From Pandoraea cepalis (GTDB taxonomy: Bacteria > Pseudomonadota > Gammaproteobacteria > Burkholderiales > Burkholderiaceae), in assembly GCF_902459665.1 (NCBI RefSeq), contig NZ_CABPSL010000007.1:124001-188000 (forward strand): a stretch of DNA of 64,000 nucleotides, written 5' to 3'. Shown here in pieces: positions 43,696 through 54,425 of the stretch. Both the position numbers and the translations under genes were made by a program. The number at the start of each line of letters is the position of its first letter. Positions within the stretch are counted from its first letter, which is position 1. The notes under the pieces were generated by a model, which ran no database searches, was not told where the DNA came from, and was given only the letters and a program-made list of their open reading frames with translations.

Positions 43696-44310
43696 TCACC
43701 GATCCTGAGCGTCGGTCTCCCTGCCCAGGCCGCTCCAGCTCGTGGCGACGGGGGGCGCGATCCCGAACAGATCGATCACGCGTGCAACCGTGTCGTCGAC
43801 CATCGCGTCGAGCGATGCGGGGTGGTTGTAGAACGCGGGAAGGGGCGGGTAGACGATGCCCCCCATTTCCGTGACCGCCGTCATATTGCGCAGATGCGCG
43901 AGGTTGAAGGGCGTTTCGCGCACCATCAGCACGAGGCGGCGCCGCTCCTTGAGCGTGACGTCGGCGGCGCGTGCGATCAGGTTGTCCGACAGCCCGTGGG
44001 CAACGCTCGCGAGCGTTTTCATCGAGCAGGGGGCCACGACCATGCCCGCCGTGGCGAACGAGCCGCTGGCGAGGTTGGCGCCGACTTCGCGCACGCTGTG
44101 ATACGCATCGGCCAGTGCCTGCACGTCGGCGCGTTCCAGGCCCAGTTCGTGGCGCAATGTCAGCCAGCCCGCACTCGACACCATCAGGTGGGTTTCGACG
44201 CCACCCATCGCGCGCAGTCGCTTCAGCAGGCGCACGCCATAGACGGCACCGGTCGCGCCGGTGATGGCAACGACCAGACGCGTGGGCTGCGAGGCTCCCG
44301 TCGACACCAT
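43696..44310 (-). CDS. ubiX: Flavin prenyltransferase UbiX
   Basis: A 204-residue UbiX/Pad1 protein, which joins dimethylallyl phosphate to FMN to make the prenylated flavin used by UbiD decarboxylases in ubiquinone synthesis. VVAITGATGAVYGVRLLKRL is the FMN-binding start. SSAGWLTLRHELG, VVAPCSMKTLASVAHGLSDN and ETPFNLAHLRNM are characteristic motifs. The ATG at 44310 is taken over a TTG six bases upstream. It is the last gene of the hemA-prfA-prmC-grxD-ubiX row. Confidence 0.95.
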   Translation of the reverse strand: MVSTGASQPTRLVVAITGATGAVYGVRLLKRLRAMGGVETHLMVSSAGWLTLRHELGLERADVQALADAYHSVREVGANLASGSFATAGMVVAPCSMKTLASVAHGLSDNLIARAADVTLKERRRLVLMVRETPFNLAHLRNMTAVTEMGGIVYPPLPAFYNHPASLDAMVDDTVARVIDLFGIAPPVATSWSGLGRETDAQDR

Positions 44311-44327
44311 CGTCAATCAGTGGCGTA

Positions 44328-44642
44328 TTACGCCAGGTCGGCGAGGACCTGCTTGAGTTCGCCGCTCTGGTACATCTCCATCATGATGTCCGAGCCGCCG
44401 ACGAATTCGCCGTTGATGTAGAGCTGCGGGATGGTCGGCCAGTTGGCGAATTCCTTCACGCCTTGACGGATCTCCTCGTCTTGCAGCACGTCCACGGTGA
44501 ACAGGTTGTCGACGCCGCATGCCTTCAGGATCTGCACGGCACGGCCCGAGAAGCCGCACATCGGGAATTGTGCGTTGCCCTTCATGAAGAGCACGACAGG
44601 ATGTTCGGTGACGATTTGCTGGATACGTTGCTGGGTGGTCAT
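44328..44642 (-). CDS. grxD: Monothiol glutaredoxin Grx4
   Basis: A 104-residue monothiol glutaredoxin with the CGFS active site ([14 protein letters not shown]) and the glutathione-binding [19 protein letters not shown] motif. It carries or transfers [2Fe-2S] clusters, usually with BolA partners. It lies between prmC and ubiX on the same strand, 17 bases from ubiX. Confidence 0.96.
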   Translation of the reverse strand: MTTQQRIQQIVTEHPVVLFMKGNAQFPMCGFSGRAVQILKACGVDNLFTVDVLQDEEIRQGVKEFANWPTIPQLYINGEFVGGSDIMMEMYQSGELKQVLADLA

Positions 44643-44722
44643 GGTGGAAAGCCCGTGGAGATACCGGAAAGTCGGCGTATCCGGCATTTTAGCGGTTTTC
44701 CGCCGCGTCCGTCGGTGCGCGC

Positions 44723-45580
44723 TCAGACGCGCCGCCCCCCCGTGGTGCGCTCGATACCCGCGAGATCGCGTTCGGAGGTGACGTCGGCCAAGCCTGCCGC
44801 TCGACAAAGCGCGCGTACGTCGGCGGCCTGATGGTAGCCGTGCTCGCAGAGCAGCCAGCTGTTCGGCAGCAGGCGCGACGGCGCACCGGCCACGATCGTG
44901 CGCAGGGCGGCGAGACCGTCCGCGTGATCGGTCAGCGCATCGACCGGTTCGAAGCGCAGATCGCCTTGCGAGAGATGCGCGTCGCCCGACACGATATACG
45001 GCGGATTCGAGACGATGATGTCGAATGGCGCGGCATTGCCCGGCAATGCGGCATACCAATCGCTGGCGAGGAAGGTGACGGAGGCCGCTAGCCCAAGCTG
45101 CCGGGCGTTTTCGCGGGCGACGTCGAGCGCGTCGGCCGAGCGGTCGAGCGCCGTGACGTGGGCGTCGGGGCGGCAATGCGCAATGGCCAGCGCAATTGCG
45201 CCGCTGCCGGTGCCCAGATCGAGCACGCGCGGCGCCGGCCGGCCTTCCAGACGCGCCAGCGCCAGTTCGACGAGCAGTTCGGTTTCGGGGCGGGGAATCA
45301 GCACGGACGCGCTGACCGTCAGCGTCAGGCCGAAGAATTCGCGTGTGCCGGTCAGGTACGCGATGGGTTCGCCCGCCACGCGACGCGCATGCAGCGCACG
45401 GTAGACAGCGAGCGTTTCGGGCGCCAGCGGCTCGCGGTCGCGGGTGATCAGCTGCGTGCGGGACCAGCCCAGCACGTGCGAGAGCAGGATGCGCGACTCC
45501 ATCGGCGGCAATCCCGGCTCGCGCAGCAGCGAGGCCACCGTGGCGACGTCGTGCCCGGCGTCGGGCGCACCCAGCGACAT
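44723..45580 (-). CDS. prmC: Release-factor glutamine methyltransferase
   Basis: A 285-residue SAM methyltransferase that modifies the Gln of the GGQ motif in RF1 and RF2. An N-terminal helical domain precedes the SAM site [16 protein letters not shown]. The substrate motif NPPY is in [13 protein letters not shown]. Its ATG shares a base with the TGA of prfA, the gene of its own substrate, giving tight coupling. Confidence 0.96.
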   Translation of the reverse strand: MSLGAPDAGHDVATVASLLREPGLPPMESRILLSHVLGWSRTQLITRDREPLAPETLAVYRALHARRVAGEPIAYLTGTREFFGLTLTVSASVLIPRPETELLVELALARLEGRPAPRVLDLGTGSGAIALAIAHCRPDAHVTALDRSADALDVARENARQLGLAASVTFLASDWYAALPGNAAPFDIIVSNPPYIVSGDAHLSQGDLRFEPVDALTDHADGLAALRTIVAGAPSRLLPNSWLLCEHGYHQAADVRALCRAAGLADVTSERDLAGIERTTGGRRV

Positions 45581-46662
45581 CAGGCGGCCTCGCCCAGCGA
45601 CGCCAACTGCTCGGCCTGATGCTCGGTGACGAGCGCGTTGATCATGTCGTCGAGATCGCCGTCCATGATGTATTCGAGCTTGTAGAGCGTGAGATTGATG
45701 CGGTGATCCGTCATCCGCCCCTGCGGGAAGTTGTACGTTCGAATGCGTTCCGAGCGGTCGCCCGAACCGATCAGGCTCTTGCGCGTGGCGGCTTCCTTGG
45801 CTTGCTGGGCGCGCAGTTGGGCGTCCTTGATGCGCGCCGCGAGTACCTTGAGCGCCTTGTCCTTGTTGCGGTGCTGCGAGCGATCGTCCTGGCATTCGAC
45901 GACGATGCCCGTGGGCAAGTGCGTGATGCGCACCGCCGAGTCCGTCTTGTTGACGTGCTGGCCGCCGGCACCCGACGCGCGGAACGTGTCGATACGGATG
46001 TCGGCCGGGTTGATGTCGACGTCGGCGACGTCATCGGCTTCCGGCATCACGGCCACCGTGCAGGCGGACGTGTGAATGCGGCCCTGCGTTTCGGTGGCCG
46101 GTACCCGCTGCACGCGATGGCCGCCCGACTCGAACTTGAGGCGGGAATAGGCCCCCTGACCGATCAGCCGAACGATGACTTCCTTGTAGCCGCCCAGATC
46201 GGATTCGCTGGCCGACATGATCTCGACCTGCCAGCGGTGGCGCTCCGCATAGCGCGTGTACATGCGCAGCAGATCGCCGGCGAACAGCGCCGATTCGTCG
46301 CCGCCGGTGCCCGCGCGGATTTCGAGGAAGATGTTGCGTTCGTCGTTGGGGTCGCGCGGCAGCAGCATGCGCTGCAGCGAGGCTTCCATGTCGTCCATGC
46401 GTGCCCGGGCGCTGGTGGCTTCGTCGTCCGCAAAGTCGCGCATCTCGGGGTCGAGCGCCATCTCCTGGGCCGCGGCGACATCGCTCTGGGCCTGGCGGTA
46501 GTGACGATACTGCTCGACGACGGGCGCCAACTCGGCATGTTCGCGCGTGAGCTTGCGATAGTTGTCCAGATCGCGCGTGACGTCGCCCTGGCTCAATAGG
46601 CCATCAAGCTCGACCAGACGTTGCGTCAACTGGTCGAGCTTGGCTTGCATGCTCGCTTTCAT
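45580..46662 (-). CDS. prfA: Peptide chain release factor RF1
   Basis: A 360-residue release factor for UAA and UAG. GGQ is in [17 protein letters not shown]. The codon-recognition tripeptide region is [15 protein letters not shown], with PAT in place of the usual PVT or PAT of RF1, distinguishing it from RF2 (SPF). It starts at the base after the hemA TAG (TAGATG). Confidence 0.97.
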   Translation of the reverse strand: MKASMQAKLDQLTQRLVELDGLLSQGDVTRDLDNYRKLTREHAELAPVVEQYRHYRQAQSDVAAAQEMALDPEMRDFADDEATSARARMDDMEASLQRMLLPRDPNDERNIFLEIRAGTGGDESALFAGDLLRMYTRYAERHRWQVEIMSASESDLGGYKEVIVRLIGQGAYSRLKFESGGHRVQRVPATETQGRIHTSACTVAVMPEADDVADVDINPADIRIDTFRASGAGGQHVNKTDSAVRITHLPTGIVVECQDDRSQHRNKDKALKVLAARIKDAQLRAQQAKEAATRKSLIGSGDRSERIRTYNFPQGRMTDHRINLTLYKLEYIMDGDLDDMINALVTEHQAEQLASLGEAA

Positions 46663-47943
46663 CTATTTGTCGGCGTTTCCCGAGGTGCGGAACAGTTCGG
46701 GAATGAGGTGAAGGATTTGCTCGCGCGAATCGCCGCGCGCCGTGTTCAGCGCGTGCGTCGGGCCGTGCAGGAATTTCTTGGTGAGGGACTGGGACAGCGC
46801 TTCGAGCACGGCGGCGGGGTCGTCGCCGCGCGCGAGCATGCGCTGGGCACGCTCGAGTTCGGCGAGGCGCATGGCCTCGGCCGTGCCGTGGATGTCGCGG
46901 ATGACCGGCACGACGCTGCGGGCGTCGAGCCATTGCATGAAATGCTGAACGCGCGTCTCGATGATGGCCTCGGCCTGAGCGACCGCTGCCTGACGCAGCG
47001 CATTGCCTTCGCGCACGACCGCGCCGAGATCGTCGACGGTGTACAGGAAGATGTCGGTCAGACGGCCGACTTCCGGCTCGATGTCGCGCGGCACCGCCAG
47101 ATCGACCATGAACATCGGCTTGTGCTTGCGAGCCTTGATGGCGCGCTCGACAGCGCCCAGACCGATCAGCGGCAACGTGCTCGCCGTGCACGACACCACG
47201 ATGTCGAATTCATGCAGGCGCTGAGGCAGCTCGGACAGGCGGATGGCCGAGCCACCCAGCCGCTCGGCGAGCTTCTCGCCGCGCTCAGCGGTCCGGTTGG
47301 CGATGTACAGGGCTTTCGGGTTCTGCGCGGCGAAGTGCGTGGCGCACAGGTCGATCATCTCGCCCGCGCCAATGAACAGCACCTTCTGCGTGTTGATGCT
47401 TTCAAAAATGCGCTGGGCGAGTCGCACCGCGGCGGCCGCCATCGAGACCGAGTGCGCGCCGATCTCGGTCTGACCACGCACTTCCTTCGCCACCGCGAAC
47501 GTGCGCTGGAAAAGCTGGTTGAGATAGGTGCCCAGTGCGCCCGCCTCGGCGGCGGTGCGCACGGCGTCCTTCAACTGGCCGAGGATCTGCGTCTCGCCCA
47601 GCACCATCGAGTCCAGCCCGCTCGCCACGCGAAACGCGTGGCGCACGGCGTCGGACTGGGGCAGGGCGTAAAGATGCGGCGCCAGATCGCTGGCCGGAAT
47701 GTTGTGAAATTCGGACAGCCAGTGCACCGCGCGCTCGCGGGCCGCGGCGTCATCGGTGACGCAGTAGATTTCCGTGCGGTTGCACGTCGACAGGATGGCG
47801 GCCTCGGGGGCGCTCGACCTGCCCGTCCACAGCCCCTTGAGCCCCGCCAGTGCCGGCTCGATCCGCTCGAACGGAAACGCCACCCGTTCGCGCAGCGAGA
47901 CGGGCGCCGTGTGGTGGTTCAGGCCGAGAGCGAGCAGTTGCAT
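46663..47943 (-). CDS. hemA: Glutamyl-tRNA reductase
   Basis: A 426-residue enzyme making glutamate-1-semialdehyde from glutamyl-tRNA, the first step of C5 haem synthesis. [16 protein letters not shown] is the start signature, [11 protein letters not shown] holds the catalytic Cys, [11 protein letters not shown] the substrate site, and [10 protein letters not shown] the NADPH site. The C-terminal dimerisation helices are complete. A TATAAT box stands about 26 bases before the ATG. Head of the hemA-prfA-prmC run. Confidence 0.97.
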   Translation of the reverse strand: MQLLALGLNHHTAPVSLRERVAFPFERIEPALAGLKGLWTGRSSAPEAAILSTCNRTEIYCVTDDAAARERAVHWLSEFHNIPASDLAPHLYALPQSDAVRHAFRVASGLDSMVLGETQILGQLKDAVRTAAEAGALGTYLNQLFQRTFAVAKEVRGQTEIGAHSVSMAAAAVRLAQRIFESINTQKVLFIGAGEMIDLCATHFAAQNPKALYIANRTAERGEKLAERLGGSAIRLSELPQRLHEFDIVVSCTASTLPLIGLGAVERAIKARKHKPMFMVDLAVPRDIEPEVGRLTDIFLYTVDDLGAVVREGNALRQAAVAQAEAIIETRVQHFMQWLDARSVVPVIRDIHGTAEAMRLAELERAQRMLARGDDPAAVLEALSQSLTKKFLHGPTHALNTARGDSREQILHLIPELFRTSGNADK

Positions 47944-47968
47944 GATATGGGGGATCTAATAACCGCCG

Positions 47969-47974
47969 ATTATA
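47969..47974 (-). promoter_or_regulatory. -10 box of the hemA promoter
   Basis: TATAAT on the minus strand, placing transcription start near 47962 and a leader of about 18 bases. The -35 region is poor (AAACGG-like), so an activator or extended -10 context may help. The remainder of the 309-base stretch to 48252 shows only a weak TTGCCG-N19-TATACT for the next gene. Confidence 0.45.
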
Positions 47975-48252
47975 GCGCGTCGACGTGATGCCCGTTTCGG
48001 AGGCGCCACGCGCCCCGCGCGCCGGGACAGCGATGCGCCATGATCGCGCAGCCGCCCGGTTTTGACAAATACGTGTCGCTTATACCCGGCATATCGTTGG
48101 TTTTCGGTCCCGGGCCCCCCGGGAGGCCTATTGCCGGCGTGCCTTGCCCCCGCTTGCGACCGGCGGTGGCGGGCGGATGTCGCGACACGCTTGCCGAATC
48201 GTCCGATTTCGGGGCTATACTGCGTTCGGGTTCCCATCCTTGGAGAGACGTC

Positions 48253-48507
48253 ATGGGCATCATCGGCACTATCGTTGTCGGTCTGGTCGTCGGTCTCATT
48301 GCACGCGCCCTGCATCCCGGAAGGGACAGTCTGGGCATCATCATGACCATCATCCTTGGCATTGCCGGTGCGCTGCTCGCCAAATATGTCGGGCAATTCC
48401 TCCATCTCTACACCGAAGGCCAGTCGGCCGGGTGGATCGCGTCGATCGTCGGTGCCATCGTGCTGCTGGTGATCTACGGTGCCGTCAAGCGCAGTCGCGC
48501 CGCCTGA
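48253..48507 (+). CDS. GlsB/YeaQ/YmgE-type stress membrane protein
   Basis: An 84-residue three-helix membrane protein of the transglycosylase-associated (GlsB/YeaQ/YmgE) family. MGIIGTIVVGLVVGLIARAL and the SLGIIMTIILGIAGALLAKY segment carry the typical Gly pattern. These proteins are induced by stress; their biochemical role is unsettled. TGGAGAGACGTC precedes the ATG. A TATACT box lies about 35 bases upstream. Followed 21 bases on by another member of similar type. Confidence 0.9.
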   Translation: MGIIGTIVVGLVVGLIARALHPGRDSLGIIMTIILGIAGALLAKYVGQFLHLYTEGQSAGWIASIVGAIVLLVIYGAVKRSRAA

Positions 48508-48528
48508 CATGGCGCGCCGGAGCCGCTC

Positions 48529-48768
48529 ATGAACATTCTCGTGCTCTTGCTTGTGGGGCTGGTGGCCGGTTGGCTCGCCGGCCTCGTCGTGGGCGGCGGC
48601 TACGGCATTATTGGCGACATGGTCGTCGGCGTGATCGGCGCGTTCGTCGGCGGCTGGCTGCTGCGACACTTGGGCATTGCCGTCGGATATGGCACGCTCG
48701 GGCGCATCATCACGGCGACTATCGGCGCCATCGTGTTGCTCGCCCTGCTGCGTCTGGTGCGACGATAG
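48529..48768 (+). CDS. Second GlsB/YeaQ-like small membrane protein
   Basis: A 79-residue membrane protein with three hydrophobic segments and the same Gly-rich layout (LVVGGGYGIIGDMVVGVIGA). It is a distant paralogue of the gene 21 bases upstream and probably shares its transcript. The family role is unknown beyond stress association. Confidence 0.88.
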   Translation: MNILVLLLVGLVAGWLAGLVVGGGYGIIGDMVVGVIGAFVGGWLLRHLGIAVGYGTLGRIITATIGAIVLLALLRLVRR

Positions 48769-48977
48769 GCCGCACTTGGCGGGTGTCGTACGCATTTTCC
48801 CGTGTTCAGCTATCCTTGACGCCATCGCCTGGCCCAAGTCGTCTTGACGACGCGTGCGGCATTGCCGCCACGTTTGATCCCGCCTTCCGCCATCCGGCGT
48901 GACCGCCGCGCCCGACAGGGGGGCGGCGGTCACGCCTCGCAAGTCGCTTCGCCCGATCCCCCACATCAAAAGAACAC

Positions 48978-50477
48978 ATGTCTGCGACACGCCCTTCCAT
49001 GCGGCCATTCATCGTGGCATCCGTCATGGCGGCGACCTCCATGGTTGCCATCGAGGCCACGATCATTTCGACGGCCATGCCGCAAATCGTCGCCCAGCTT
49101 GGGGGGCTGTCCCTATATAGCTGGGTTTTCTCCGCCTTTTTGCTGGCGCAGACGGCCATGACCGTGGTGTTCGGCAAACTGGCCGATCTCTACGGCCGCA
49201 AGCCGGTCATGCTCGTGGGTATCGCCGTGTTTCTGGTGGCCTCGCTTGGCGGCGGACTGGCGTGGTCGATGCCAGCGATGATCGTCTTCCGTCTGCTGCA
49301 GGGCGTGGGAGCGGCGTGCATCCAGCCGGTCAGCCTGACCATCATCGCCGACTACTATCCGACCAGCGAGCGCGGCAAGGTGCAGGGTTACCTGGCGAGC
49401 GTGTGGGCCATCTCGGCCGTGCTCGGTCCGATGCTTGGCGGCATCATCATTCGTGACCTGTCGTGGTCGTGGATTTTCTGGATCAACATCCCTATCGGCC
49501 TGTTGGCCGCGGCGGGCTTCGTCGCCTATCTGCACGAGGCTGCGCCGCGCCAGCGGCCGAGCATCGACGCGCTGGGGGCCGTGTTCTTTGCGATTGCCGT
49601 GGCGGCACTGATGATCGCGCTCACCGATGCGAACGCCCTCTCCGACATGCACGTCTGGGGTGGGGTGCTGGTGTGCGCCGTCGCGGCGCTGCTGTTCGTC
49701 TGGCAGGAGCGGCGCGCCCAGGACCCGATGATCTCGTTCGCGCTGTGGAAGCGTCGGCCGATCGCGGCGGCGAATGCGGCGACGCTGCTCTCGGGCATGG
49801 TGCTCATGGGGTTGACGACCTTCCTGCCGATGTACGCGCAGGGGGTATTGCGTCAGACGCCGGTCGTGGCGGGCATGGCGCTCACGATGATCATGGTCGG
49901 CTGGCCGATCGGCTCGACGTTCGCCGCGAAAACCTTCACGCGCTACGGCTTGCGCCGCATTCTCGTGGGCGGCAGCCTGCTGATGCCGGTGGGCGGGATT
50001 GTCTTTGCGCTGCTCGGGCCGAACAGTTCGCCGCTGCTTGCCGGGTTCGGCTCGTTCCTGATGGGATTTTCGATGGGCACGGGCAGCGTAAGCGCGCTCG
50101 TGCTGATTCAGGAGCTAGTCGATCCGTCGCAGCGCGGCAGCGCCACGGCGTCGAACATCTTCTCGCGGAATCTGGGCAGCACGCTCGGCGCGACGCTTTT
50201 CGGCGCCGTGCTCAACTTTGGTTTGACGCAATCGAGCGGGCTGGCGCCCGTCACCTCCGATCAGTTGCGGCACGTGCTGGAAGACCGGGGCGTGTCGACG
50301 CTGGCGGACCAGGCGATTCGCGCGGTGCTGCAACATTCGCTGCACCTCACGTTCCTGTCGATCCTGGCGATCTCGATCGGTGTCGTGTTGCTGCTGCTGT
50401 TGGTGCCGACCAACGCTGTCGACCGTTCGCGCGATACGTCGCGGGACAAGCCCGAGTTCGTGCCCGGCGGGCATTGA
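48978..50477 (+). CDS. MFS drug:proton antiporter, DHA2 type
   Basis: A 499-residue transporter with about 14 membrane helices. VVFGKLADLYGRKPVMLVG is motif A of the major facilitator superfamily, and VLGPMLGGIII resembles motif C of drug exporters. Most likely a multidrug or metabolite exporter of the EmrB-like DHA2 group; substrate unknown. No regulator or membrane-fusion partner is adjacent. Convergent with the glycosyltransferase pair, 19 bases apart. Confidence 0.9.
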   Translation: MSATRPSMRPFIVASVMAATSMVAIEATIISTAMPQIVAQLGGLSLYSWVFSAFLLAQTAMTVVFGKLADLYGRKPVMLVGIAVFLVASLGGGLAWSMPAMIVFRLLQGVGAACIQPVSLTIIADYYPTSERGKVQGYLASVWAISAVLGPMLGGIIIRDLSWSWIFWINIPIGLLAAAGFVAYLHEAAPRQRPSIDALGAVFFAIAVAALMIALTDANALSDMHVWGGVLVCAVAALLFVWQERRAQDPMISFALWKRRPIAAANAATLLSGMVLMGLTTFLPMYAQGVLRQTPVVAGMALTMIMVGWPIGSTFAAKTFTRYGLRRILVGGSLLMPVGGIVFALLGPNSSPLLAGFGSFLMGFSMGTGSVSALVLIQELVDPSQRGSATASNIFSRNLGSTLGATLFGAVLNFGLTQSSGLAPVTSDQLRHVLEDRGVSTLADQAIRAVLQHSLHLTFLSILAISIGVVLLLLLVPTNAVDRSRDTSRDKPEFVPGGH

Positions 50478-50496
50478 TCGACGCGGCGGTGCCGCC

Positions 50497-51612
50497 TCAA
50501 CGCGCGACAACACGTCGTGCACGCGAGGCAGACGACTGGCCGGCCCTGAGTCGTGCGCTGAACGGCTTGCGCGCCGTCGGCATTCGGGGGCTCGATGGGT
50601 GCAACGGCGCGCGTGACGGGAGTTGGCTCACCTTCGCGCTCGACGGGTAGCGGCGTCGCACCAGGTACAGCGGCCGACCTTTCGCTTCGTAGTAAATCCG
50701 GCCAACGTACTCTCCGATCACCCCGATACCGACGAGCTGAATGCCGCCGAGGAACAGCGTGCCGACGAGCAGCGAGGCGTAGCCGGGCACGTCGATGCCG
50801 TGAATGAGCGTGCGCAGCACGATAAAGCCGCCGTAAGCGAGCGAGACGAGCGCGAGCGAGACGCCGAGATACGTCCAGCAGCGCAGCGGCACGGTGCTGA
50901 AGCTGGTAATGCCTTCAAGCGCGAAATTCCACAGGCGCCAGCCGGAGAACTTCGACTCGCCCGCGCGGCGCGGCGCGCGCACGTACTCCACGATTTCCGT
51001 CTGAAAGCCGACCCAGGCGAACAGCCCCTTCATGAATCGGCGGCGTTCGGGCAACTGCTTGAGCGCGGACACGACGCGTCGATCGATCAGGCGGAAATCG
51101 CCAACGTTCTCGGGCAGCTTCACTTCCGAGAGCCGATTGTGAATGCGATAGTAAAGACCCGCCGCGACCCGTTTGGCGACGCGGTCGCTCGCGCGATTCG
51201 TGCGCTTGGCGAGCACGACTTCCGCGCCATTGCGCCAGCGCTCGATCATTACGGGAATGAGTGCCGGCGGATCCTGAAGGTCGGCGTCGATGGGGATGAC
51301 GGCATCGCCACGCGCTTCCTCGATGCCCGCGCTCAGCGCCGCTTCCTTGCCGAAGTTGCGCGTGAAGTCGATCACGCGGATGCGCGCGTCGGCGCGGCGA
51401 AGGGCGAGCAGGGTGCCAAGCGTGTCGTCGGTGCTGCCGTCGTTCACGCAGACGATTTCGAAACGCACGTCCGCGACGGCATCGAGCACCGGGGCCAAGG
51501 CGCGGTAGAACGTGTCGAGCACCGGGGCTTCGTTGTGACAGGGCACGACGAGCGACACAAGCGGCGTTCGCTGCGCGACGGACGACTGACGACTCTCGGT
51601 GGCGCGGGGCAT
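50497..51612 (-). CDS. GT2 glycosyltransferase, GtrB/dolichol-phosphate type
   Basis: A 371-residue family 2 glycosyltransferase. SLVVPCHNEAPVLDTFY and VCVNDGSTDDTL bind the nucleotide sugar, PIDADLQDPPALIP is the metal motif. Two C-terminal membrane helices and the YVGRIYYEAKGRPLYLV ending are typical of polyprenyl-phosphate glycosyltransferases (GtrB, ArnC). It would load undecaprenyl phosphate with a sugar. It follows the GT87 gene by five bases. The last 50 residues are a basic, Ser/Pro-rich tail not typical of the family. Confidence 0.9.
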   Translation of the reverse strand: MPRATESRQSSVAQRTPLVSLVVPCHNEAPVLDTFYRALAPVLDAVADVRFEIVCVNDGSTDDTLGTLLALRRADARIRVIDFTRNFGKEAALSAGIEEARGDAVIPIDADLQDPPALIPVMIERWRNGAEVVLAKRTNRASDRVAKRVAAGLYYRIHNRLSEVKLPENVGDFRLIDRRVVSALKQLPERRRFMKGLFAWVGFQTEIVEYVRAPRRAGESKFSGWRLWNFALEGITSFSTVPLRCWTYLGVSLALVSLAYGGFIVLRTLIHGIDVPGYASLLVGTLFLGGIQLVGIGVIGEYVGRIYYEAKGRPLYLVRRRYPSSAKVSQLPSRAPLHPSSPRMPTARKPFSARLRAGQSSASRARRVVAR

Positions 51613-51617
51613 GGCGA

Positions 51618-52949
51618 TTACCTCGTGGGTGCGGGCGCGGTGGCCGACGCGCGGCGATCGGCGCAGGCAGGGTCGACGGCGTGCGGGGGGACAGCGACAT
51701 GGGACACGGCGGGTACGTCGGACATTTCCGGCACGTGAGCGAGTCGGCGACGGCGGCGCCACAGCATGGCGAGCGTGGCGAGCGTGATGAGCGGCATGAA
51801 CTGAAACCCGAGGGGCGGCACGCCGATCAGACCGAACGCGGGGGTGAGCCACAGCACGACGAGCCATTCGCGCTCCCCGCGCAGCCAGCCGCGCGCGATG
51901 CCGTCGCGCACATACCAGGCGATGACGAGCGAGAGCATCGCGAGATCGTAGTCGTAGAGATAGGGGCTGACGAGCGTGGTGGCGCACACGAGCGTGGCGG
52001 CGCGCAGTGCGAAGGCCGCCGGACGCCGCCAGACGTCGATCATTGCCGCCACGGCGCCAAGCGCCACGCCAGCATGGACGATGGCGGCCAGCGTGACGGG
52101 TGCGCCCAGCATGCGTGCCATCACGAAAAACGTCGGCATGCGGGCAAGTCGCGCCTCGCCGTCGACGAGGCTTTGGCGTGCCAACGCCGTCGCGTGCAGG
52201 AACGTCGGATAGACGTCGAGACCGAAGACCAGGCCGGCGAGCAGGGTGCTTCCGATGCCCACAGCGATGCATGCGGCCAGTGCGCGCCACTCGCGAGCAC
52301 AGAGAAACGCGAGCGGAAAGAGCAGGGCGACGTGCGGCTTGACGAAGAGCAATCCGGCGAGCGCGCCCGCCCATGCGGGACGCTTGCGCAGCAAGAGCAG
52401 TGAGAAGCCTGCGAGGGCGGTGGTGTAGAGCGCGATTTGTCCGGCGGCGATCACGAGCAGCACGCCGGGAAAGCTCATGGTGGGCAGACGGGCGTCGCGC
52501 CAGGGGGCCGTGCGTCGCAGTGCGGCGTAGTACAGGCCGAAGCCAATGCAGGCATACGCGGCGTACGCGTAAGAGAAGGGCAGCAGCGCGACCGGCGCGA
52601 GCAGAATCATCATCACGGGCGGGTAAAGCCAGGGCATGATGCCGCCCAGCTTTGCCGTCCATGGTTGAGCGGCCATCTGTGCACTCGTCATCAGATCGAC
52701 GTTGTAGGCGTCGAGCGGATGCCCGTGGAGCACGAAGTAGGACGCTCCCCAGAATGGCAGGAAGTCGAGGCCGATGGGGCCGAGCTTCGGGGGCACGACG
52801 AAAAAATGCTGATAGGACCAGATGGCGAACACGGCGAGGGTGACGAACAGGCCTGCACCGCTATAGAGGCGGATGCGGGCGCGGTCGTCGGACCAATGCC
52901 GGCGCTCGGACGACGCCACTTCATCGACGGCCGACGGCTTCGATGCCAT
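51618..52949 (-). CDS. GT87-like (DUF2029) membrane glycosyltransferase
   Basis: A 443-residue protein with about ten or more membrane helices and an early periplasmic-type loop containing GLDFLPFWGASYFVLHG, the acidic motif region of GT87/DUF2029 enzymes. These C-class enzymes use polyprenyl-phosphate sugars as donors, which fits the coupled GT2 gene that would make such a donor. GGGAGG precedes the ATG. The target (glycolipid, polysaccharide or protein) is not visible. Confidence 0.85.
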   Translation of the reverse strand: MASKPSAVDEVASSERRHWSDDRARIRLYSGAGLFVTLAVFAIWSYQHFFVVPPKLGPIGLDFLPFWGASYFVLHGHPLDAYNVDLMTSAQMAAQPWTAKLGGIMPWLYPPVMMILLAPVALLPFSYAYAAYACIGFGLYYAALRRTAPWRDARLPTMSFPGVLLVIAAGQIALYTTALAGFSLLLLRKRPAWAGALAGLLFVKPHVALLFPLAFLCAREWRALAACIAVGIGSTLLAGLVFGLDVYPTFLHATALARQSLVDGEARLARMPTFFVMARMLGAPVTLAAIVHAGVALGAVAAMIDVWRRPAAFALRAATLVCATTLVSPYLYDYDLAMLSLVIAWYVRDGIARGWLRGEREWLVVLWLTPAFGLIGVPPLGFQFMPLITLATLAMLWRRRRRLAHVPEMSDVPAVSHVAVPPHAVDPACADRRASATAPAPTR

Positions 52950-53330
52950 GCATGAACCTCCCGGTGGGCGCATGAAAACGGCGATGCTCGATTACGGAGA
53001 CTGCTTTGGCGGGCGTGCGGTGCGACCGACTACGCCAAGCGGGCGATGCGCATGGTTTCGACTATCGACGCATTGCACGCGACGGAAAACACGACGCCAT
53101 ATTAGACGAGACGGTCTCCGAACGGATCAAAATTCCAGCGTGTCGCGACGACGGCGCTACAGCATGTCGTCTGATGCTGGATTCTCATGGGGGCGACGTC
53201 GGGGCAAGCGGTTTGCCAGGCGGTGTCGGGCGGGGGAGGTGGGTCGGTGAATCCTCCGCATTTCATCCCTCAAAAACAAAACACCCCGGCGCGATGGCCG
53301 GGGTGTTCGTTGTCTTGGTAGACGATCGCG
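52950..53330. other. Intergenic region between the GT87 and ychF genes
   Basis: About 380 bases holding the promoter side of the GT87 gene and the ychF terminator at 53271-53307. No coding frame with a credible product was found. Confidence 0.5.
53271..53307 (-). terminator. Rho-independent terminator of ychF
   Basis: On the minus strand AACACCCCGG pairs with CCGGGGTGTT over an eight-base loop and runs into TTTTGTTTTTG. It lies 24 bases after the ychF stop. Confidence 0.92.
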
Positions 53331-54425
53331 TCAGACGTTGAACAAGAAGTTCATGACATCGCCGTCGTGAACAACGTACTCCTTGCCTTCGGCGCGCATC
53401 TTGCCGGCTTCCTTCGCGCCTTGCTCGCCCTTGTACTGGATGAAATCGTCGAAGGCGATGGTTTGCGCGCGGATGAAGCCGCGTTCGAAGTCGGTGTGGA
53501 TCACGCCAGCGGCCTGCGGGGCCGTATCGCCCACATGGATCGTCCAGGCGCGCACTTCCTTCACCCCTGCGGTGAAGTATGTCTGCAGACCCAGGAGCTT
53601 GAAGCCCGCGCGGATCACGCGATCCAGGCCCGGCTCGTCCATGCCCATGTCGGCCAGGAATTCCGCCTTGTCGGCGTCTTCCATATCCCCAATCTCTGCC
53701 TCGATGGCCGCACAGACCGCCACCACCGGCGCATTCTCGCTCTCCGCGTACTTGCGCACCGCGTCCAAATGCGGATTGTTCTCGAAGCCGTCGTCCTTCA
53801 CGTTGGCGACATACATCGTCGGCTTGGCCGTGATCAGGCAGAACGGCTTGATCAGCGCCAGCTCGTCGTCCGACAGCTTGATCGAGCGCACCGGACGCGC
53901 TTCGTTGAGCACCGGCACCACCTTTTCCAGCACCGCCACGAGCTTGGCGGCTTCCTTGTCGTTGCCCGACTTGGCCGCCTTCGAGTAGCGTTGCAGCGCC
54001 TTTTCCGTCGTGGCCAGATCCGCCAGCGCCAGTTCCGTGTTGATGACTTCGATGTCCGAAATCGGATTCACCTTGCCGGCCACGTGGATGACGTTTTCGT
54101 CCTCGAAGCAGCGCACAACGTGCGTGATGGCGTCCGTCTCACGGATGTTGGCCAAGAACTGGTTGCCCAGCCCTTCACCCTTGGACGCGCCCGCCACCAG
54201 GCCGGCAATGTCGACGAACTCGACCGTCGCCGGCATGATCCGCTCGGGCTTGACGATCTCGGCCAGCTTGCCCAGACGCGGGTCGGGCACCTCCACCACG
54301 CCGACGTTCGGCTCGATGGTGCAGAACGGATAGTTCTCGGCAGCGATGCCCGCTTTGGTCAGCGCGTTGAAAAGGGTCGACTTGCCGACGTTGGGCAAGC
54401 CGACGATGCCGCATTTGAGGCTCAT
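53331..54425 (-). CDS. ychF: Redox-regulated ATPase YchF
   Basis: A 364-residue Obg-family P-loop protein: GLPNVGKST (Walker A), [17 protein letters not shown] (switch region), a coiled hairpin in the middle, and a C-terminal TGS-like domain ending [14 protein letters not shown]. The G4-type specificity motif is altered, as in all YchF, explaining ATP preference. It takes part in ribosome and oxidative-stress control. Single gene with its own terminator. Confidence 0.97.
   Translation of the reverse strand: MSLKCGIVGLPNVGKSTLFNALTKAGIAAENYPFCTIEPNVGVVEVPDPRLGKLAEIVKPERIMPATVEFVDIAGLVAGASKGEGLGNQFLANIRETDAITHVVRCFEDENVIHVAGKVNPISDIEVINTELALADLATTEKALQRYSKAAKSGNDKEAAKLVAVLEKVVPVLNEARPVRSIKLSDDELALIKPFCLITAKPTMYVANVKDDGFENNPHLDAVRKYAESENAPVVAVCAAIEAEIGDMEDADKAEFLADMGMDEPGLDRVIRAGFKLLGLQTYFTAGVKEVRAWTIHVGDTAPQAAGVIHTDFERGFIRAQTIAFDDFIQYKGEQGAKEAGKMRAEGKEYVVHDGDVMNFLFNV

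Noticed and set aside
48191-48221. Promoter TTGCCG-N19-TATACT before the GlsB-like gene
   Set aside because: The -10 box is good, but 19-base spacing and a weak -35 make it too uncertain for a separate entry.
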